Shown one piece after another: positions 8,384 through 17,542 of a DNA stretch of 64,000 nt. Made by a program: the position numbers and the translations under genes. Positions within the stretch are counted from its first letter, which is position 1. Each line of letters opens with the position of its first letter. The notes under the pieces are model-generated. The model had not been told where the DNA came from. It saw only the letters and a list, made by a program, of their open reading frames with translations, and did no database searches. Origin of the DNA: Pseudarthrobacter sp. fls2-241-R2A-127 (GTDB lineage: Bacteria > Actinomycetota > Actinomycetes > Actinomycetales > Micrococcaceae); NCBI RefSeq assembly GCF_030209355.1, contig NZ_JARVSF010000013.1, forward strand, positions 1 to 64,000, in the 5' to 3' direction.

Positions 8384-9409
8384 ATGAGCACCCCTGTCCC
8401 AGCCCGCGACGCACTGCAGCCCGGCGGCGCGGATCCCGCCCGCAGCGGACTGATGCCCCGCCTGGCAGCGGAGGCGTTTGGCAGCCTCTTCCTTGCGGTA
8501 GTCGGGCTGGGCGTACCGCTGTTCAGCATCCCGCAGTCCAGCCCCATGCCCGCCGCCTTGGCTGCCGGCCTCGCTGTCACGGCCGCCATGCTCGCCTTCG
8601 GGCATATCTCCGGTGGCCACTTCAACCCGGCCATCACCCTGGGGCACCTCCTGGCCGGACGGATCCGGGCGGGGGCGGCGGCAGCATACGCCGCTGCCCA
8701 GGTCGTGGGATCCCTGGTGGGTGCCGTTGCCCTGTTTGGAATCCTGCGCACGCTGCCCGGCATTCCCGACAGCCGCACCGCCTTCGATACGGTGGCCGCC
8801 GGCTTTGGCGAACATTCCATCATCCAGGCGCCCCTTGCCGCAGTGGTGCTCCTGGAACTGCTGGGAGCCGCAATCGTCGTGGCCATCGTCCTGGGCGCTT
8901 CCGGCCGCGACAACGGCGGCCTGCAGGGCAATGCCGGCACGGACACCGGCAGCCGGACGGTGGCTGCCGTTGCCGTGGGCCTGTCCTTCGCAGCGCTTCT
9001 CCAGGTAGGCCAGTCCGTTGGAAACCTGCCGTTCAACCCGGCCCGGGCTCTCGCCGCGGCCGTTTTCAGCTCCGGCGCGGCCTTGGGACAGGTATGGATC
9101 TTCCTGGTGGCTCCGCTGGCCGGCGCGGCCATCGCAGGCCTGGTGTTCCGGATTTCAGGCACGGCCGACGCCACCCAGAGCGCCGCAGCGGCGGACGACG
9201 CCGCGCAGGACCCGGACGCCGCGGGCGCGGAAGCAGCCGGGACCGCCGGACCGGGGGCTGGGGCATCGGCGGTCCAGGCCGGGGATGACGACGCCGGTGA
9301 GCCTTCGGAAGCGGAACCGCACCTCCCTGAGGCCCCTGGCGCCGCACCGGACAAGCAGGCGGGCAACGTCAGCGAGGCCCAGGAGTTTTTCGAGGGCAAG
9401 CGATCCTGA
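8384..9409 (+). CDS. MIP family channel (aquaporin / glycerol facilitator) with acidic Ala-rich tail
   Basis: The first ~245 residues carry six hydrophobic segments and the two pore-forming NPA motifs: GGHFNPAIT in the first half and PFNPAR in the second, with the selectivity-filter arginine after the second NPA. This resembles water-selective AqpZ more than glycerol facilitators, but the solute cannot be fixed. The remaining ~95 residues form an Ala/Asp/Glu/Pro-rich cytoplasmic tail that is not part of the channel fold and is unusual for the family. The ATG at 8384 is preceded by an AAAGG ribosome-binding site; the longer frame upstream is antisense to the ADP-ribosylglycohydrolase gene. Confidence 0.88.
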   Translation: MSTPVPARDALQPGGADPARSGLMPRLAAEAFGSLFLAVVGLGVPLFSIPQSSPMPAALAAGLAVTAAMLAFGHISGGHFNPAITLGHLLAGRIRAGAAAAYAAAQVVGSLVGAVALFGILRTLPGIPDSRTAFDTVAAGFGEHSIIQAPLAAVVLLELLGAAIVVAIVLGASGRDNGGLQGNAGTDTGSRTVAAVAVGLSFAALLQVGQSVGNLPFNPARALAAAVFSSGAALGQVWIFLVAPLAGAAIAGLVFRISGTADATQSAAAADDAAQDPDAAGAEAAGTAGPGAGASAVQAGDDDAGEPSEAEPHLPEAPGAAPDKQAGNVSEAQEFFEGKRS

Positions 9410-9454
9410 GCGGTCCGCGCCGCGGCGTTTTCCGCCACTGTCAGTGGCTGCCGA

Positions 9455-9460
9455 TAGCGT
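9455..9460 (+). promoter_or_regulatory. -10 box (TAGCGT) for leaderless sbcDC mRNA
   Basis: TAGCGT is followed by 6 nt and the ATG at 9467, with no ribosome-binding site between. Confidence 0.5.
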
Positions 9461-9466
9461 AGGAAT

Positions 9467-10645
9467 ATGCGGTTACTTCATACCTCGGACTGGCACCTGG
9501 GCCGATCCTTCCACGGCGTTGGCATGCTGGATGCCCAGCGGGCCTTCGTCGACCAGCTGGTGGCAATGGTGGAACGGGCGGGCATCGACGTCGTCCTGAT
9601 CGCCGGCGACGTCTATGACCGGGCACTGCCCGGGGTGGACGTCGTACACCTGCTCGATGACGCCTTGGTCAGGCTCACCTCCGCCGGGGCCAAGGTGGTC
9701 CTCACCAGTGGCAACCACGATTCCGCGATCCGGCTGGGTTTCGCCTCCCGGCTGCTGGAACGCGGGGGAGTCCACGTTCGCACCAAGGTGTCCGAGCTCG
9801 ACGAACCGCTGCTGCTGCCGCTCGGCACGGACGCCGCCGGAGACGAAGCAATCCTGGCCCTGTACGGCATTCCCTGGCTTGAGCCCCGGCTCGTTGCCGA
9901 CCAACTGGGCGTGGAGACTGCAAGCCACTTCGAGGTGACCCGGGCAGCCACCGGCCGTATCCGGGCCGATATCGCACGGCGGACCGGTGGCGCCACCATC
10001 CATTCGGTAGTGCTGGCCCACACTTTCGCCAGCGGCGGCATCAGCTCTGACAGCGAACGGGACCTCAGCATCGGCGGCGTGGGTGCCGTTCCCCTGGACC
10101 TGTTCGACGGATTCAGCTACACCGCACTTGGGCACCTTCACGGACGGCAGGCGCTGTCTGACCGCGTCCGCTATTCGGGGTCCCCGCTGGCCTACTCCTT
10201 CTCCGAAGCCACGCACCGAAAAGGTGCCTGGCTCGTGGACCTGGGGCCGGACGGAGTCACGTCGGTGCAGGAGGTCGTGTGGGATGCCCCGCGAACCCTT
10301 GCCGTGCTGCGCGGCACCCTGGACGAACTCCTTGAAGATCCCGGGCATGCCGGGGCCGAAGCCGCCTATTGCCAGGTCACCCTTACCGATGCCCAGCGTC
10401 CCTTGCGGGCGATGGACCGACTCCGCGCACGGTTCCCTGGCACCCTGGTCCTGGCCTTCGACCCACAGGGCGGGAGTGACACGGCCCAGGCCAGCTACAG
10501 CAGCAGGCTCGCAGACGCCCCGGACGACCTCGCGGTGTGCTGCGGCTTCCTGGAACATGTGCGTGGACGCAGCGCTGACCAGGTCGAGAAGGCGGCGCTC
10601 GCCGCCGCCTTGGAAAATGTCCGGCTGCTGGAGGCCTCGCGGTGA
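9467..10645 (+). CDS. sbcD: exonuclease SbcD (Mre11-like subunit)
   Basis: SbcD is the Mn-dependent nuclease subunit of the SbcCD complex, which opens DNA hairpins and trims double-strand ends. Metallophosphatase motifs are in order: TSDWHLG near residue 7, IAGDVYDRA near 45, TSGNHDS near 79, VLAHTF near 182, and YTALGHLHGRQ near 219. Length 392 residues, normal for the family. It overlaps sbcC by 4 nt (GTGA), so nuclease and ATPase are made in a coupled way. Confidence 0.96.
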   Translation: MRLLHTSDWHLGRSFHGVGMLDAQRAFVDQLVAMVERAGIDVVLIAGDVYDRALPGVDVVHLLDDALVRLTSAGAKVVLTSGNHDSAIRLGFASRLLERGGVHVRTKVSELDEPLLLPLGTDAAGDEAILALYGIPWLEPRLVADQLGVETASHFEVTRAATGRIRADIARRTGGATIHSVVLAHTFASGGISSDSERDLSIGGVGAVPLDLFDGFSYTALGHLHGRQALSDRVRYSGSPLAYSFSEATHRKGAWLVDLGPDGVTSVQEVVWDAPRTLAVLRGTLDELLEDPGHAGAEAAYCQVTLTDAQRPLRAMDRLRARFPGTLVLAFDPQGGSDTAQASYSSRLADAPDDLAVCCGFLEHVRGRSADQVEKAALAAALENVRLLEASR

Positions 10646-13600
10646 GGATCCATCATCTTCGCATCTCCGGCTTCGGCCCGTTCGCCGGAACCGAATCCAT
10701 CGATTTCGACCGCCTCAGCGCGCACGGTCTGTTCCTGCTGAACGGTCCCACGGGCGCCGGCAAGACCAGCGTCCTCGATGCCATCTGCTTTGCCCTCTAC
10801 GGATCCGTTCCCGGTGCCCGGCAGGACGGCAAACGGCTCCGAAGCGACCATGCGGAGCCAGGCCAGGAACCGGCCGTTACCTGTGAGTTCTCGGCCCAAG
10901 GCCGCCATTTCGAGGTGACCCGTTCGCCCGCATGGGACAAGCCCAGTGCACGCGGGAGGAACGGCTTCACCACCCAGCAGGCCAAAACACTGCTCCGTGA
11001 ACGGGTCGGCGGGACCTGGGTGGAAAAATCTGCCCGGAATGACGAAGCAGGCGCCGAGATCATGGCTTTGCTGGGCATGGACCGTGAGCAGTTCACCCGG
11101 GTGGTCATGCTGCCGCAGGGCGATTTCGCTGCCTTCCTCAGGTCCAAGGCTGCCGACCGCCTTGACCTGCTGCAGAGGCTTTTCGGGACGCAGCGGTTTG
11201 AAGCGCTCGAACAGGAGCTGTCCCGGCAGGCCGCCGCGGCCAAGGAGGACGTCGCGGCCCTGGACGGGCAGCTGGGCATCCTTGCTGCGCGCGCCGAAGC
11301 CGAGACCGTCCCGCTCCAGCTTTCGCAGGACGGGTCCCCGGCGGCGGAAGATGCCCCCGGCCGGCTTGTCTGGTTGCAGGCTGCTGTTGCGGCGCGCCTG
11401 GCGGAGCTCACGGACCACGCTGCGAAGGCGGCCTCCCTCAGCCAGGACCGCCGCGGTGAAGTGGAGCGGGAAACCGCGCGGCACGAGCGGGCCCGGAAAC
11501 TCCAGGCCGCCACCGCGCGGCAGCAGGCCGTGACGGACGGCGCACCCCGGTACGAAGAACTTGCCGCCCGGCTCGGCCGGCACCGCGACGCCGAGGTCCT
11601 CCAGGGGCAGCTGCAGGCAGTGGACGCCGCGGCCGGCAAGGTTCGCAGCGCCCAGGCCGCCGCTGAGTCCGCCATGACCCTCCTGAGGATGGCTGCAGCG
11701 GACGGTGCCGAACTCTCCCGGCTCGGCTTCGGCGAGGCAGAAGCTGCCGCCGCCGGGCCGGGCCAGGCCGGCCGTGCCGGGACCGGCGCCGCCGCGGGGG
11801 AAATTGTGCCCGGAGCCGCGGCGGAGCTGGGCCGGCTCCGCTCGCTCCTGGCCGTCGTCGAGGCGCGGCTGCCGGATGAGCAGAGGCTGCAGGACCTGCG
11901 GGGGCGGCACCGCAGCCTGGCCGGCAGGCAGGACGAACTCAGGCTCCAGGTGGAGACACTGCGAAGCCGGGCATCGCAGCTGCTGGCGGACCGGGGACTG
12001 CTGGCAGGAACCTTGGACCAGCTGGAGTCCCGCGCTGCCGAAGCCGCGCTCCGCCGCAAGGAAGCAAATGCGGCCGCGGAACTGCTCGACGTGGTCCAGC
12101 GGTACGTGGCGGCCGTGGAGGTCCGGGACCTCGTCAACGCCAGCTGTGAAGAGTCGCGGGAAAACCTGCTGGATGCGAAGGGCCGTTGGCTGGACCTGCG
12201 GGAGGCTCGGCTCGCCAATGCCGCATCCGAGCTTGCTGCCCAGCTGGTGTCCGGCCAGCCGTGTCCGGTGTGCGGAAGCGGGGATCATCCGGGGCCGGCA
12301 GAATCCGGCACAGGCGGCCCGGCTTTGGCCCAAGCCGAGGAAGACGCCCACGCCGCCTATGAGGCGGCCGAGGCAGCACACGCCACGGCCAGCGCCGAAC
12401 GTGCCGAGGCCGACCAAGCGGTGGCCGTGCTCGCCGGACAGGGCGGCACCACCCCCGTGGCCGAGGCTCGCGCAATGGCTGGGGAGGCGCTGGCTGCGGC
12501 AGGGGCTGCCGAGCAGGCAGCGGAGGAGCTCCAGGAAAAGCGGCAACGGCTGGACGCACTCGATGCCGGCATCGAACAAGCCCGCGCAGCGCTGTCGGAC
12601 GCGGAGGCTGAGCTGTCCCACACCGCTGTCCTGCTGACCGACCTCGCCGAACAGGCTGACACATTGGACACCGCCCTCGCCGGCCTGCGGGGGGACCACC
12701 GGAGCCTGGGCCGGCGGCTGCGGGTGCTCGAGGACGCCGTGGCGGTGCTGGACAAAGCCGTTGAAGCGCAAGCACGGCTGGACACCGCCAGGTCGCAGGC
12801 CGCGGAAGCGCAGGAGAACCTTGAGCTGGCCCTCCCGGGGGCGGGTTTCGCCGCAGCCGGCGACGTCCGCAGCCAACTCCTGGAAGCCGCGGACGTGGCA
12901 GCGCTGGAAGCTGCCGTCCGCGCTGCCAGGGATGAGGCTGCCCGGGTTGCCGGGCTGTTCGAGTCGGAAGACCTGGTGCTGGCCATGGCTGAAGCCGCGG
13001 ACGGCTTTGCAGCCGATGATGAACGGCTGGAAGGACTTCGCACCGCAGCTGCCGCCGCGCACCATGATGCACGGGAGGCCGATCTCGCAGCGGGCCTGGC
13101 ACGCCGGTGCCTGGCATCACTTGCTTCCATTGCAGCGGAATATGAGGACCTGCTGTCTTCGTCCCGGGAGCCAGCAGAGCGGGCACAGATGCTCGCCGGA
13201 CTCGCCGAAGCCGCAGCCGGCAGGGGCGAAAACACCTACCGGATGAGCCTGAACAGCTATGTCCTGGCCGCCCGGCTGGAACAGGTGGCCCTCGCCGCCT
13301 CGGAGCGCCTGGTGGCCATGAGCGATGGCCGCTACCTGCTGCAGCATACCGACGCCAAGGCGGCGCGCGGCGCCAAATCGGGGCTGGGCCTTGAAGTGGT
13401 GGACCAATGGACCGGCTATCGCCGCGACACCTCCACGCTCTCCGGCGGTGAATCCTTCATGGCCTCGCTGTCACTTGCCTTGGGCCTGGCGGATGTGGTG
13501 CAACAAGAGTCCGGCGGGGTGGAAATCGAGACCCTGTTCGTTGATGAGGGTTTTGGCAGCCTCGACGAACAGTCCCTGGAACAAGTCATGGACGCCTTGG

Positions 13601-13746
13601 AAGGCCTCCGCGACGGCGGCAGGGTGGTGGGACTGGTCAGCCACGTGGCCGAGATGAAGCAGCGGATCGGCACCCAGCTTCAGGTGCTGAAGAGCCGGAA
13701 CGGCTCAACCCTGCGGATTTCTGTAAGCATGGACGCGCTCTCCTGA
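10642..13746 (+). CDS. sbcC: exonuclease SbcC (Rad50-like SMC ATPase)
   Basis: SbcC is the ATPase partner of SbcD. Walker A (GPTGAGKTS) is at residues 35-43, a long Ala/Glu/Leu-rich coiled coil fills the centre, the zinc-hook CPVCGSG sits near residue 541 close to the midpoint, the ABC signature TLSGGESFMAS is near 931, and Walker B LFVDEGFGSLDEQ near 964. All catalytic elements are intact. At 1034 residues it is typical. GTG start inside the sbcD stop. The coiled coil includes GC-rich Ala/Gly stretches, which explains the long false open frames on the opposite strand. Confidence 0.96.
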   Translation: MRIHHLRISGFGPFAGTESIDFDRLSAHGLFLLNGPTGAGKTSVLDAICFALYGSVPGARQDGKRLRSDHAEPGQEPAVTCEFSAQGRHFEVTRSPAWDKPSARGRNGFTTQQAKTLLRERVGGTWVEKSARNDEAGAEIMALLGMDREQFTRVVMLPQGDFAAFLRSKAADRLDLLQRLFGTQRFEALEQELSRQAAAAKEDVAALDGQLGILAARAEAETVPLQLSQDGSPAAEDAPGRLVWLQAAVAARLAELTDHAAKAASLSQDRRGEVERETARHERARKLQAATARQQAVTDGAPRYEELAARLGRHRDAEVLQGQLQAVDAAAGKVRSAQAAAESAMTLLRMAAADGAELSRLGFGEAEAAAAGPGQAGRAGTGAAAGEIVPGAAAELGRLRSLLAVVEARLPDEQRLQDLRGRHRSLAGRQDELRLQVETLRSRASQLLADRGLLAGTLDQLESRAAEAALRRKEANAAAELLDVVQRYVAAVEVRDLVNASCEESRENLLDAKGRWLDLREARLANAASELAAQLVSGQPCPVCGSGDHPGPAESGTGGPALAQAEEDAHAAYEAAEAAHATASAERAEADQAVAVLAGQGGTTPVAEARAMAGEALAAAGAAEQAAEELQEKRQRLDALDAGIEQARAALSDAEAELSHTAVLLTDLAEQADTLDTALAGLRGDHRSLGRRLRVLEDAVAVLDKAVEAQARLDTARSQAAEAQENLELALPGAGFAAAGDVRSQLLEAADVAALEAAVRAARDEAARVAGLFESEDLVLAMAEAADGFAADDERLEGLRTAAAAAHHDAREADLAAGLARRCLASLASIAAEYEDLLSSSREPAERAQMLAGLAEAAAGRGENTYRMSLNSYVLAARLEQVALAASERLVAMSDGRYLLQHTDAKAARGAKSGLGLEVVDQWTGYRRDTSTLSGGESFMASLSLALGLADVVQQESGGVEIETLFVDEGFGSLDEQSLEQVMDALEGLRDGGRVVGLVSHVAEMKQRIGTQLQVLKSRNGSTLRISVSMDALS

Positions 13747-13756
13747 ACCCGGCCGC

Positions 13757-13817
13757 TATACTTGACCGCGTTACCGGGTTGCGCGCATCGGGAGGAGGGA
13801 CGATGCGCACTGACTGA
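13757..13817 (+). promoter_or_regulatory. promoter and 4-codon upstream ORF before the MFS gene
   Basis: A -10-like TATACT lies at 13757-13762. A strong Shine-Dalgarno GGAGGAGG starts at 13791 and is followed by ATG at 13803, but that frame stops at TGA 13815-13817 after four codons (Met-Arg-Thr-Asp). The frame is the same as that of the MFS gene, which must restart at TTG 13830. This may be a regulatory mini-ORF or a real or artefactual point nonsense change. Confidence 0.5.
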
Positions 13818-13829
13818 ACGAGCCCGGAA

Positions 13830-15176
13830 TTGACATCGCATACCACCCCTTCAACCTCCCACGACGTCCCGGCCGGCGGCACGGATCCTTCCGCCCGCGA
13901 AGACGCTGCCCCGGATTCCGGCGCAACGGCAACAGCAGGCCGCTTCGCGCGCCTCCCCGAACTCGCGGGCACGGCATTCCTCCCGCTGGGACTCTTCGCG
14001 CGGCTGCCGCTGGCCATGCTGACCGTCGGCACTCTTACCCTTGTCACCTCCGTCAGCGGCTCCTTTGCCGTTGGCGGGACGGCCGCGGGCGCGGTCGGCA
14101 TCGGCTCGGCGCTGGGGGCGCCCATGCTAGGGTCGCTGGCCGACAGGCGGGGACAACGCCCCGTGCTGCTGGTATCGGCAGCGCTTAACACGGTAGCTGT
14201 GCTGGTACTGCTACTGGCTGCCCTTGCCACGGGAAGGACCGGCGGCTTCCCGCTGGCAGTCCTGGCCGCGGCCTTTGCTGCCGGAGCGACGTGCCCGCAG
14301 GTTGGCCCGCTGGCCAGGGTGCGGTGGATGTCGCTGACAGCTGCTGCGGACGGTGCCGGCTCCTCCGCCGTCCTGGCCCAACGAGACCTTGACACCGCCC
14401 TCTCCTATGAAAGTACGGCCGACGAAGTCACCTTTGTGCTGGGGCCCGCGCTGGTGGGAATGCTGGCCAGCCTGGTGGCGCCCTGGCTGCCGCTTGCCTT
14501 GGCCGCAGCCATGACTATCACGCTGGTCCCCGCCTTCGCCGTCCACCCTACCCACCGGGCCGTGCCGGTCACCCGGCACGTGCGGGGCAGGGCAGGCGCC
14601 GGTGCTGCGACATCCCGAAAGTTGCCCGTGGCCGTGGCACTGCCCGTGGTGGCGATGGTCTGCATGGGCACGTTCTTCGGTTCCACCCAGGCAGCCCTCA
14701 GTGCCTTCTCCGCGGACCTGGCGGGCACGGAGATCGCGGGATTGCTTTACGCGGTCATGGGTTTGAGCTCCGCTGCCGCTGCGCTCTCGGTTGCCTACTG
14801 GCCGCGCAGGGCAGGCCTGGCTCTGCGCTGGGTGCTGTGTGCGGTGCTCATGGCAGCCCTTGCTGTCCTGTTGCTGTTGCCGTCTACCCTGCCCATGATG
14901 GCGGCAGTCCTGCTGGTCCTTGGACTTCCGGTGGGACCGGTCATGGTCACCGTGTTTGCTGTTGGCGGCACCCTGGCTCCCGCCGGCCGGCTGGGTACCG
15001 TGATGACCGGCCTTGCCAGCGGCATTGTCGCTGGAACGGCGGTCGGCTCAGCCGTTGGCGGCCAGTTGGCCCAGCTCCATGGGGCCGGCGCGGCGTTCCT
15101 TGTCCCGGTGTGCGCGGCTGCTGCGCTGGCGCTGCTCGGTGCGGGAGCCGCCGTCGTACTCCGCCGGAGGCGCTGA
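13830..15176 (+). CDS. MFS transporter, probable drug/metabolite exporter
   Basis: The 448-residue protein begins with a ~45-residue polar N-terminus and then shows about twelve hydrophobic segments. The loop between segments 2 and 3 carries the MFS motif A in the form GSLADRRGQRPVLL. No binding residues identify the substrate; the general form fits proton-driven exporters. The start is unusual: TTG at 13830 with no good ribosome-binding site, while a well-spaced GGAGGAGG serves an ATG at 13803 in the same frame, cut off by a TGA. Translation may be re-initiated after the 4-codon ORF. It ends 30 bp from the convergent IclR gene. Confidence 0.8.
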   Translation: MTSHTTPSTSHDVPAGGTDPSAREDAAPDSGATATAGRFARLPELAGTAFLPLGLFARLPLAMLTVGTLTLVTSVSGSFAVGGTAAGAVGIGSALGAPMLGSLADRRGQRPVLLVSAALNTVAVLVLLLAALATGRTGGFPLAVLAAAFAAGATCPQVGPLARVRWMSLTAAADGAGSSAVLAQRDLDTALSYESTADEVTFVLGPALVGMLASLVAPWLPLALAAAMTITLVPAFAVHPTHRAVPVTRHVRGRAGAGAATSRKLPVAVALPVVAMVCMGTFFGSTQAALSAFSADLAGTEIAGLLYAVMGLSSAAAALSVAYWPRRAGLALRWVLCAVLMAALAVLLLLPSTLPMMAAVLLVLGLPVGPVMVTVFAVGGTLAPAGRLGTVMTGLASGIVAGTAVGSAVGGQLAQLHGAGAAFLVPVCAAAALALLGAGAAVVLRRRR

Positions 15177-15206
15177 CGCCCGCACCGGTGCCGGCGGGCC
15201 GCCGCC

Positions 15207-15941
15207 TCAGGCCAGCTGGCTCTCGATCCGGGCCGCGCTCTCGGCGATGGCGGTGCCCACGGCATCGGGATCGTGGGCCGACCGGATGTAGACGACGGCA
15301 AGGGCGGCCGGCCGCCCGCCGGGAACCCGCACAGGCGCTGCCAGGGAGGAGACGCCGGCAATGACCTCGTCATGGCTGGCGGAGTATCCCTTCCGGCGCG
15401 CCTCGGCGGCCTCCGGACGGTAGGGGATCCCGGTCTCCAGCCGGTTCCACTCCGCCTCCGTCAGGGCAGACTGGATGGCGATTCCGGGCGCCCCGGCGTT
15501 GATGGGATGCCGGGTACCCGGGTGCTGGGCAACGGTGGCTCCGGAGTGACGCGGCTCCACCGTGACCAGAGTGATGCAGTCGTGGTGGTCCCAGACGGCC
15601 ACGAACGCCGTCATGTTCAGCGAGTTTGCCAGCTGGGTCAGCTCCGGAAGGGCGGCGCTCTGCAAGTTGCGCGACACGCCGCGGGCCAGGACGGCAAGGC
15701 CCGGTCCGGGCTGCACCCGGCCCGCGTCATCACGCACCAGCAGTGAATGGTCCTCCAGGGTACGCAGGATCCGGTAGGCGACGGAGCGGTGCACGCCCAT
15801 GGCGTCGGCAAGCTCGGCGATGGTCAAGGGTCCCGGCGCGGCCGCCAGGATCTCAAGGGCACGGATACCGCGCGAAAGGGTCTGGGAGGGCGAAGCCTGC
15901 GGAACCGCTCCCGTCCGGGCTGCGGCGGCTGGAGGAGTCAT
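15207..15941 (-). CDS. IclR family transcriptional regulator
   Basis: The N-terminal part has the IclR winged helix (RGIRALEILAAAPGPLTIAELADAMGVHRSVAYRILRTLE) at about residues 20-65, followed by the effector-binding domain with the GAPGIAIQSALTE and GYSASHDEVIAGVSSLAAPV segments typical of the family. IclR proteins usually control catabolism or uptake of organic acids and aromatic compounds. It is divergent from an MHS-type symporter, the likely target. The ATG at 15941 is chosen because a TAGGAT box precedes it by 7 nt; upstream in-frame ATGs at 15950 and beyond would overlap the promoter. 244 residues. The effector is unknown. Confidence 0.88.
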   Translation of the reverse strand: MTPPAAAARTGAVPQASPSQTLSRGIRALEILAAAPGPLTIAELADAMGVHRSVAYRILRTLEDHSLLVRDDAGRVQPGPGLAVLARGVSRNLQSAALPELTQLANSLNMTAFVAVWDHHDCITLVTVEPRHSGATVAQHPGTRHPINAGAPGIAIQSALTEAEWNRLETGIPYRPEAAEARRKGYSASHDEVIAGVSSLAAPVRVPGGRPAALAVVYIRSAHDPDAVGTAIAESAARIESQLA

Positions 15942-15948
15942 GAAGTCC

Positions 15949-15954
15949 ATCCTA
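15949..15954 (-). promoter_or_regulatory. -10 box (TAGGAT) for leaderless iclR-type mRNA
   Basis: On the minus strand TAGGAT is followed by 7 nt and the ATG at 15941; it overlaps an alternative ATG at 15950. Confidence 0.5.
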
Positions 15955-16020
15955 GGTGGGCGGCACTGTGATGCCGCGACTCTTGCCTCCACCCACGAAC
16001 GGCACTCCGTGTCCCCTAAG

Positions 16021-16035
16021 TGAACATGCAGTTCA
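16021..16035. promoter_or_regulatory. candidate IclR operator, perfect dyad TGAAC-N5-GTTCA
   Basis: TGAACATGCAGTTCA is a perfect 5-bp-arm inverted repeat in the divergent region between the IclR gene and the symporter. A second perfect dyad TAGTA-ccc-TACTA lies at 16109-16121, nearer the symporter. Either could be the regulator's site; IclR operators are typically short dyads of this size. Confidence 0.45.
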
Positions 16036-16197
16036 GTAGTAGAACCAGGGGCTTCCCCAGCCGTTCACCGCAAATTCCGACCAATTCGTGTTCCGCATCA
16101 CACCGTCGTAGTACCCTACTAACTAACTGACCGTTCTGTCGGTAATCCTGAAGGCGTCCGGGCAGCACCGCTGCCCCATCAAAACAATGGAGTTTAA

Positions 16198-17532
16198 ATG
16201 ACCACACCTTCCAAGGTGGACACACCCGCCGGCCCCAGCAGCCGGACCGAGGAGCGCAAGGTCCTCGCAGGCACCCTCGTGGGCACCACCATCGAGTGGT
16301 ACGACTTCTTCATCTTCGCCCAACTGACAGCAACGCTGCTCTCACCCCTGTTCCTGGCACCACTGAACGAGTCCAATCCGGGCCTGGCACAGATCCTCTC
16401 CTTCGCCCTCATCGGCATCAGCTTCCTGTTCCGCCCCCTCGGCGCCGTTATTGCCGGGCACCTCGGTGACCGCCTGGGACGCAAGGCCATGCTGGTCTTC
16501 ACCCTCGTGATGATGGGTGCAGCCACGGCATTGATCGGCGTGCTGCCCACGTACGCGCAGATCGGCTTCTGGGCTCCGGTCCTGCTGATCCTGCTGCGCG
16601 TCATCCAGGGCTTCTCCGCCGGCGGCGAATGGGGCGGCGCAGCCCTGATGGCCGTCGAGCACGCCCCGGTCAGCCGCCGCGGCCTGTTCGGCGCCTACCC
16701 GCAGATCGGTGTCCCGGTCGGCATGATCCTCGCCACCGGCCTGCTGTATTTCCTCAACACCGGCATGTCCAAGGAAGACTTCGCCAGCTGGGGCTGGCGG
16801 GTGCCGTTCCTGCTCTCCATCGTCCTGATCGTCGTCGGCTACCTGATCCGCCGTGCCGTGGCCGAAAGCCCAGTCTTCCAAGAGATGCAGGAGCGCAAGG
16901 AGGAAAGCAAGGCCCCGCTGGGCGAGCTGGTCCGCAAGCACAAAAAGGCCGTCCTCTACTCGACGCTGATCTTCATCGGAAACAACGCCGCCGGCTACCT
17001 GCTGATCGCCTTCTTCATCTCCTACGCCACCAAAACCCTGAAGATGCCGACCCCGCAGATCCTCCTGGCCACCACGCTGGCATCCTTCGGCTGGCTGGTC
17101 TTCACGCTGGTGGGAGGCTGGCTCTCGGACAAGATCGGCCGGGTCAAGACCTTCCAGATCGGCTACGCGATCGTTTTCGCCTGGATGATCCCGATGTTCG
17201 CGCTGATCGACACCAAGGACATCATGCTTTACGGGGTCGCGCTGTTCGTGCTGACCGTCGGCCTCGGCTTGTCCTACGGCCCGATGTCCGCGATGTACGC
17301 CGAGATGTTCCCGGCCAACGTCCGCTACTCGGGCATCTCCATCGGCTACGCCTTCGGCGCGATCCTGGGCGGCGCCTTCGCGGCCACCATCGCCGAGGCC
17401 CTGCTGCAGGGCACCAAGTGGACCGGCTCGATCGGTATCTACATCATGATCCTCTGCGTCATCTCCGCCGTCGGCGTCGTGCTGGCCAAGGAAACCAAGG
17501 GACGGCCGCTGGGCGTCAGCAGCCACCACTAG
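16198..17532 (+). CDS. MFS metabolite:H+ symporter (MHS family)
   Basis: This 444-residue protein shows the MHS hallmarks: the N-terminal GTLVGTTIEWYDFFIF helix, FRPLGAVIAGHLGDRLGRKAML (MFS motif A), and RVIQGFSAGGEWGGAALMAVEHAP. About twelve membrane segments are visible. MHS carriers import organic acids and related solutes such as shikimate, alpha-ketoglutarate, proline/betaine or aromatic acids with protons; the exact solute is not determinable. A GGAG sequence precedes the ATG by 6 nt. It is divergent from an IclR regulator, which supports inducible uptake of a carboxylate. It is followed by hairpins before the convergent phosphoribosyltransferase gene. Confidence 0.9.
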   Translation: MTTPSKVDTPAGPSSRTEERKVLAGTLVGTTIEWYDFFIFAQLTATLLSPLFLAPLNESNPGLAQILSFALIGISFLFRPLGAVIAGHLGDRLGRKAMLVFTLVMMGAATALIGVLPTYAQIGFWAPVLLILLRVIQGFSAGGEWGGAALMAVEHAPVSRRGLFGAYPQIGVPVGMILATGLLYFLNTGMSKEDFASWGWRVPFLLSIVLIVVGYLIRRAVAESPVFQEMQERKEESKAPLGELVRKHKKAVLYSTLIFIGNNAAGYLLIAFFISYATKTLKMPTPQILLATTLASFGWLVFTLVGGWLSDKIGRVKTFQIGYAIVFAWMIPMFALIDTKDIMLYGVALFVLTVGLGLSYGPMSAMYAEMFPANVRYSGISIGYAFGAILGGAFAATIAEALLQGTKWTGSIGIYIMILCVISAVGVVLAKETKGRPLGVSSHH

Positions 17533-17542
17533 CGCCACCGCA

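Noticed and set aside
10495..13065. 856-codon open frame on the minus strand
   Set aside because: It is antisense to sbcD/sbcC, whose motifs are intact; its translation is low-complexity Gly/Arg/Pro sequence caused by GC-rich third positions.
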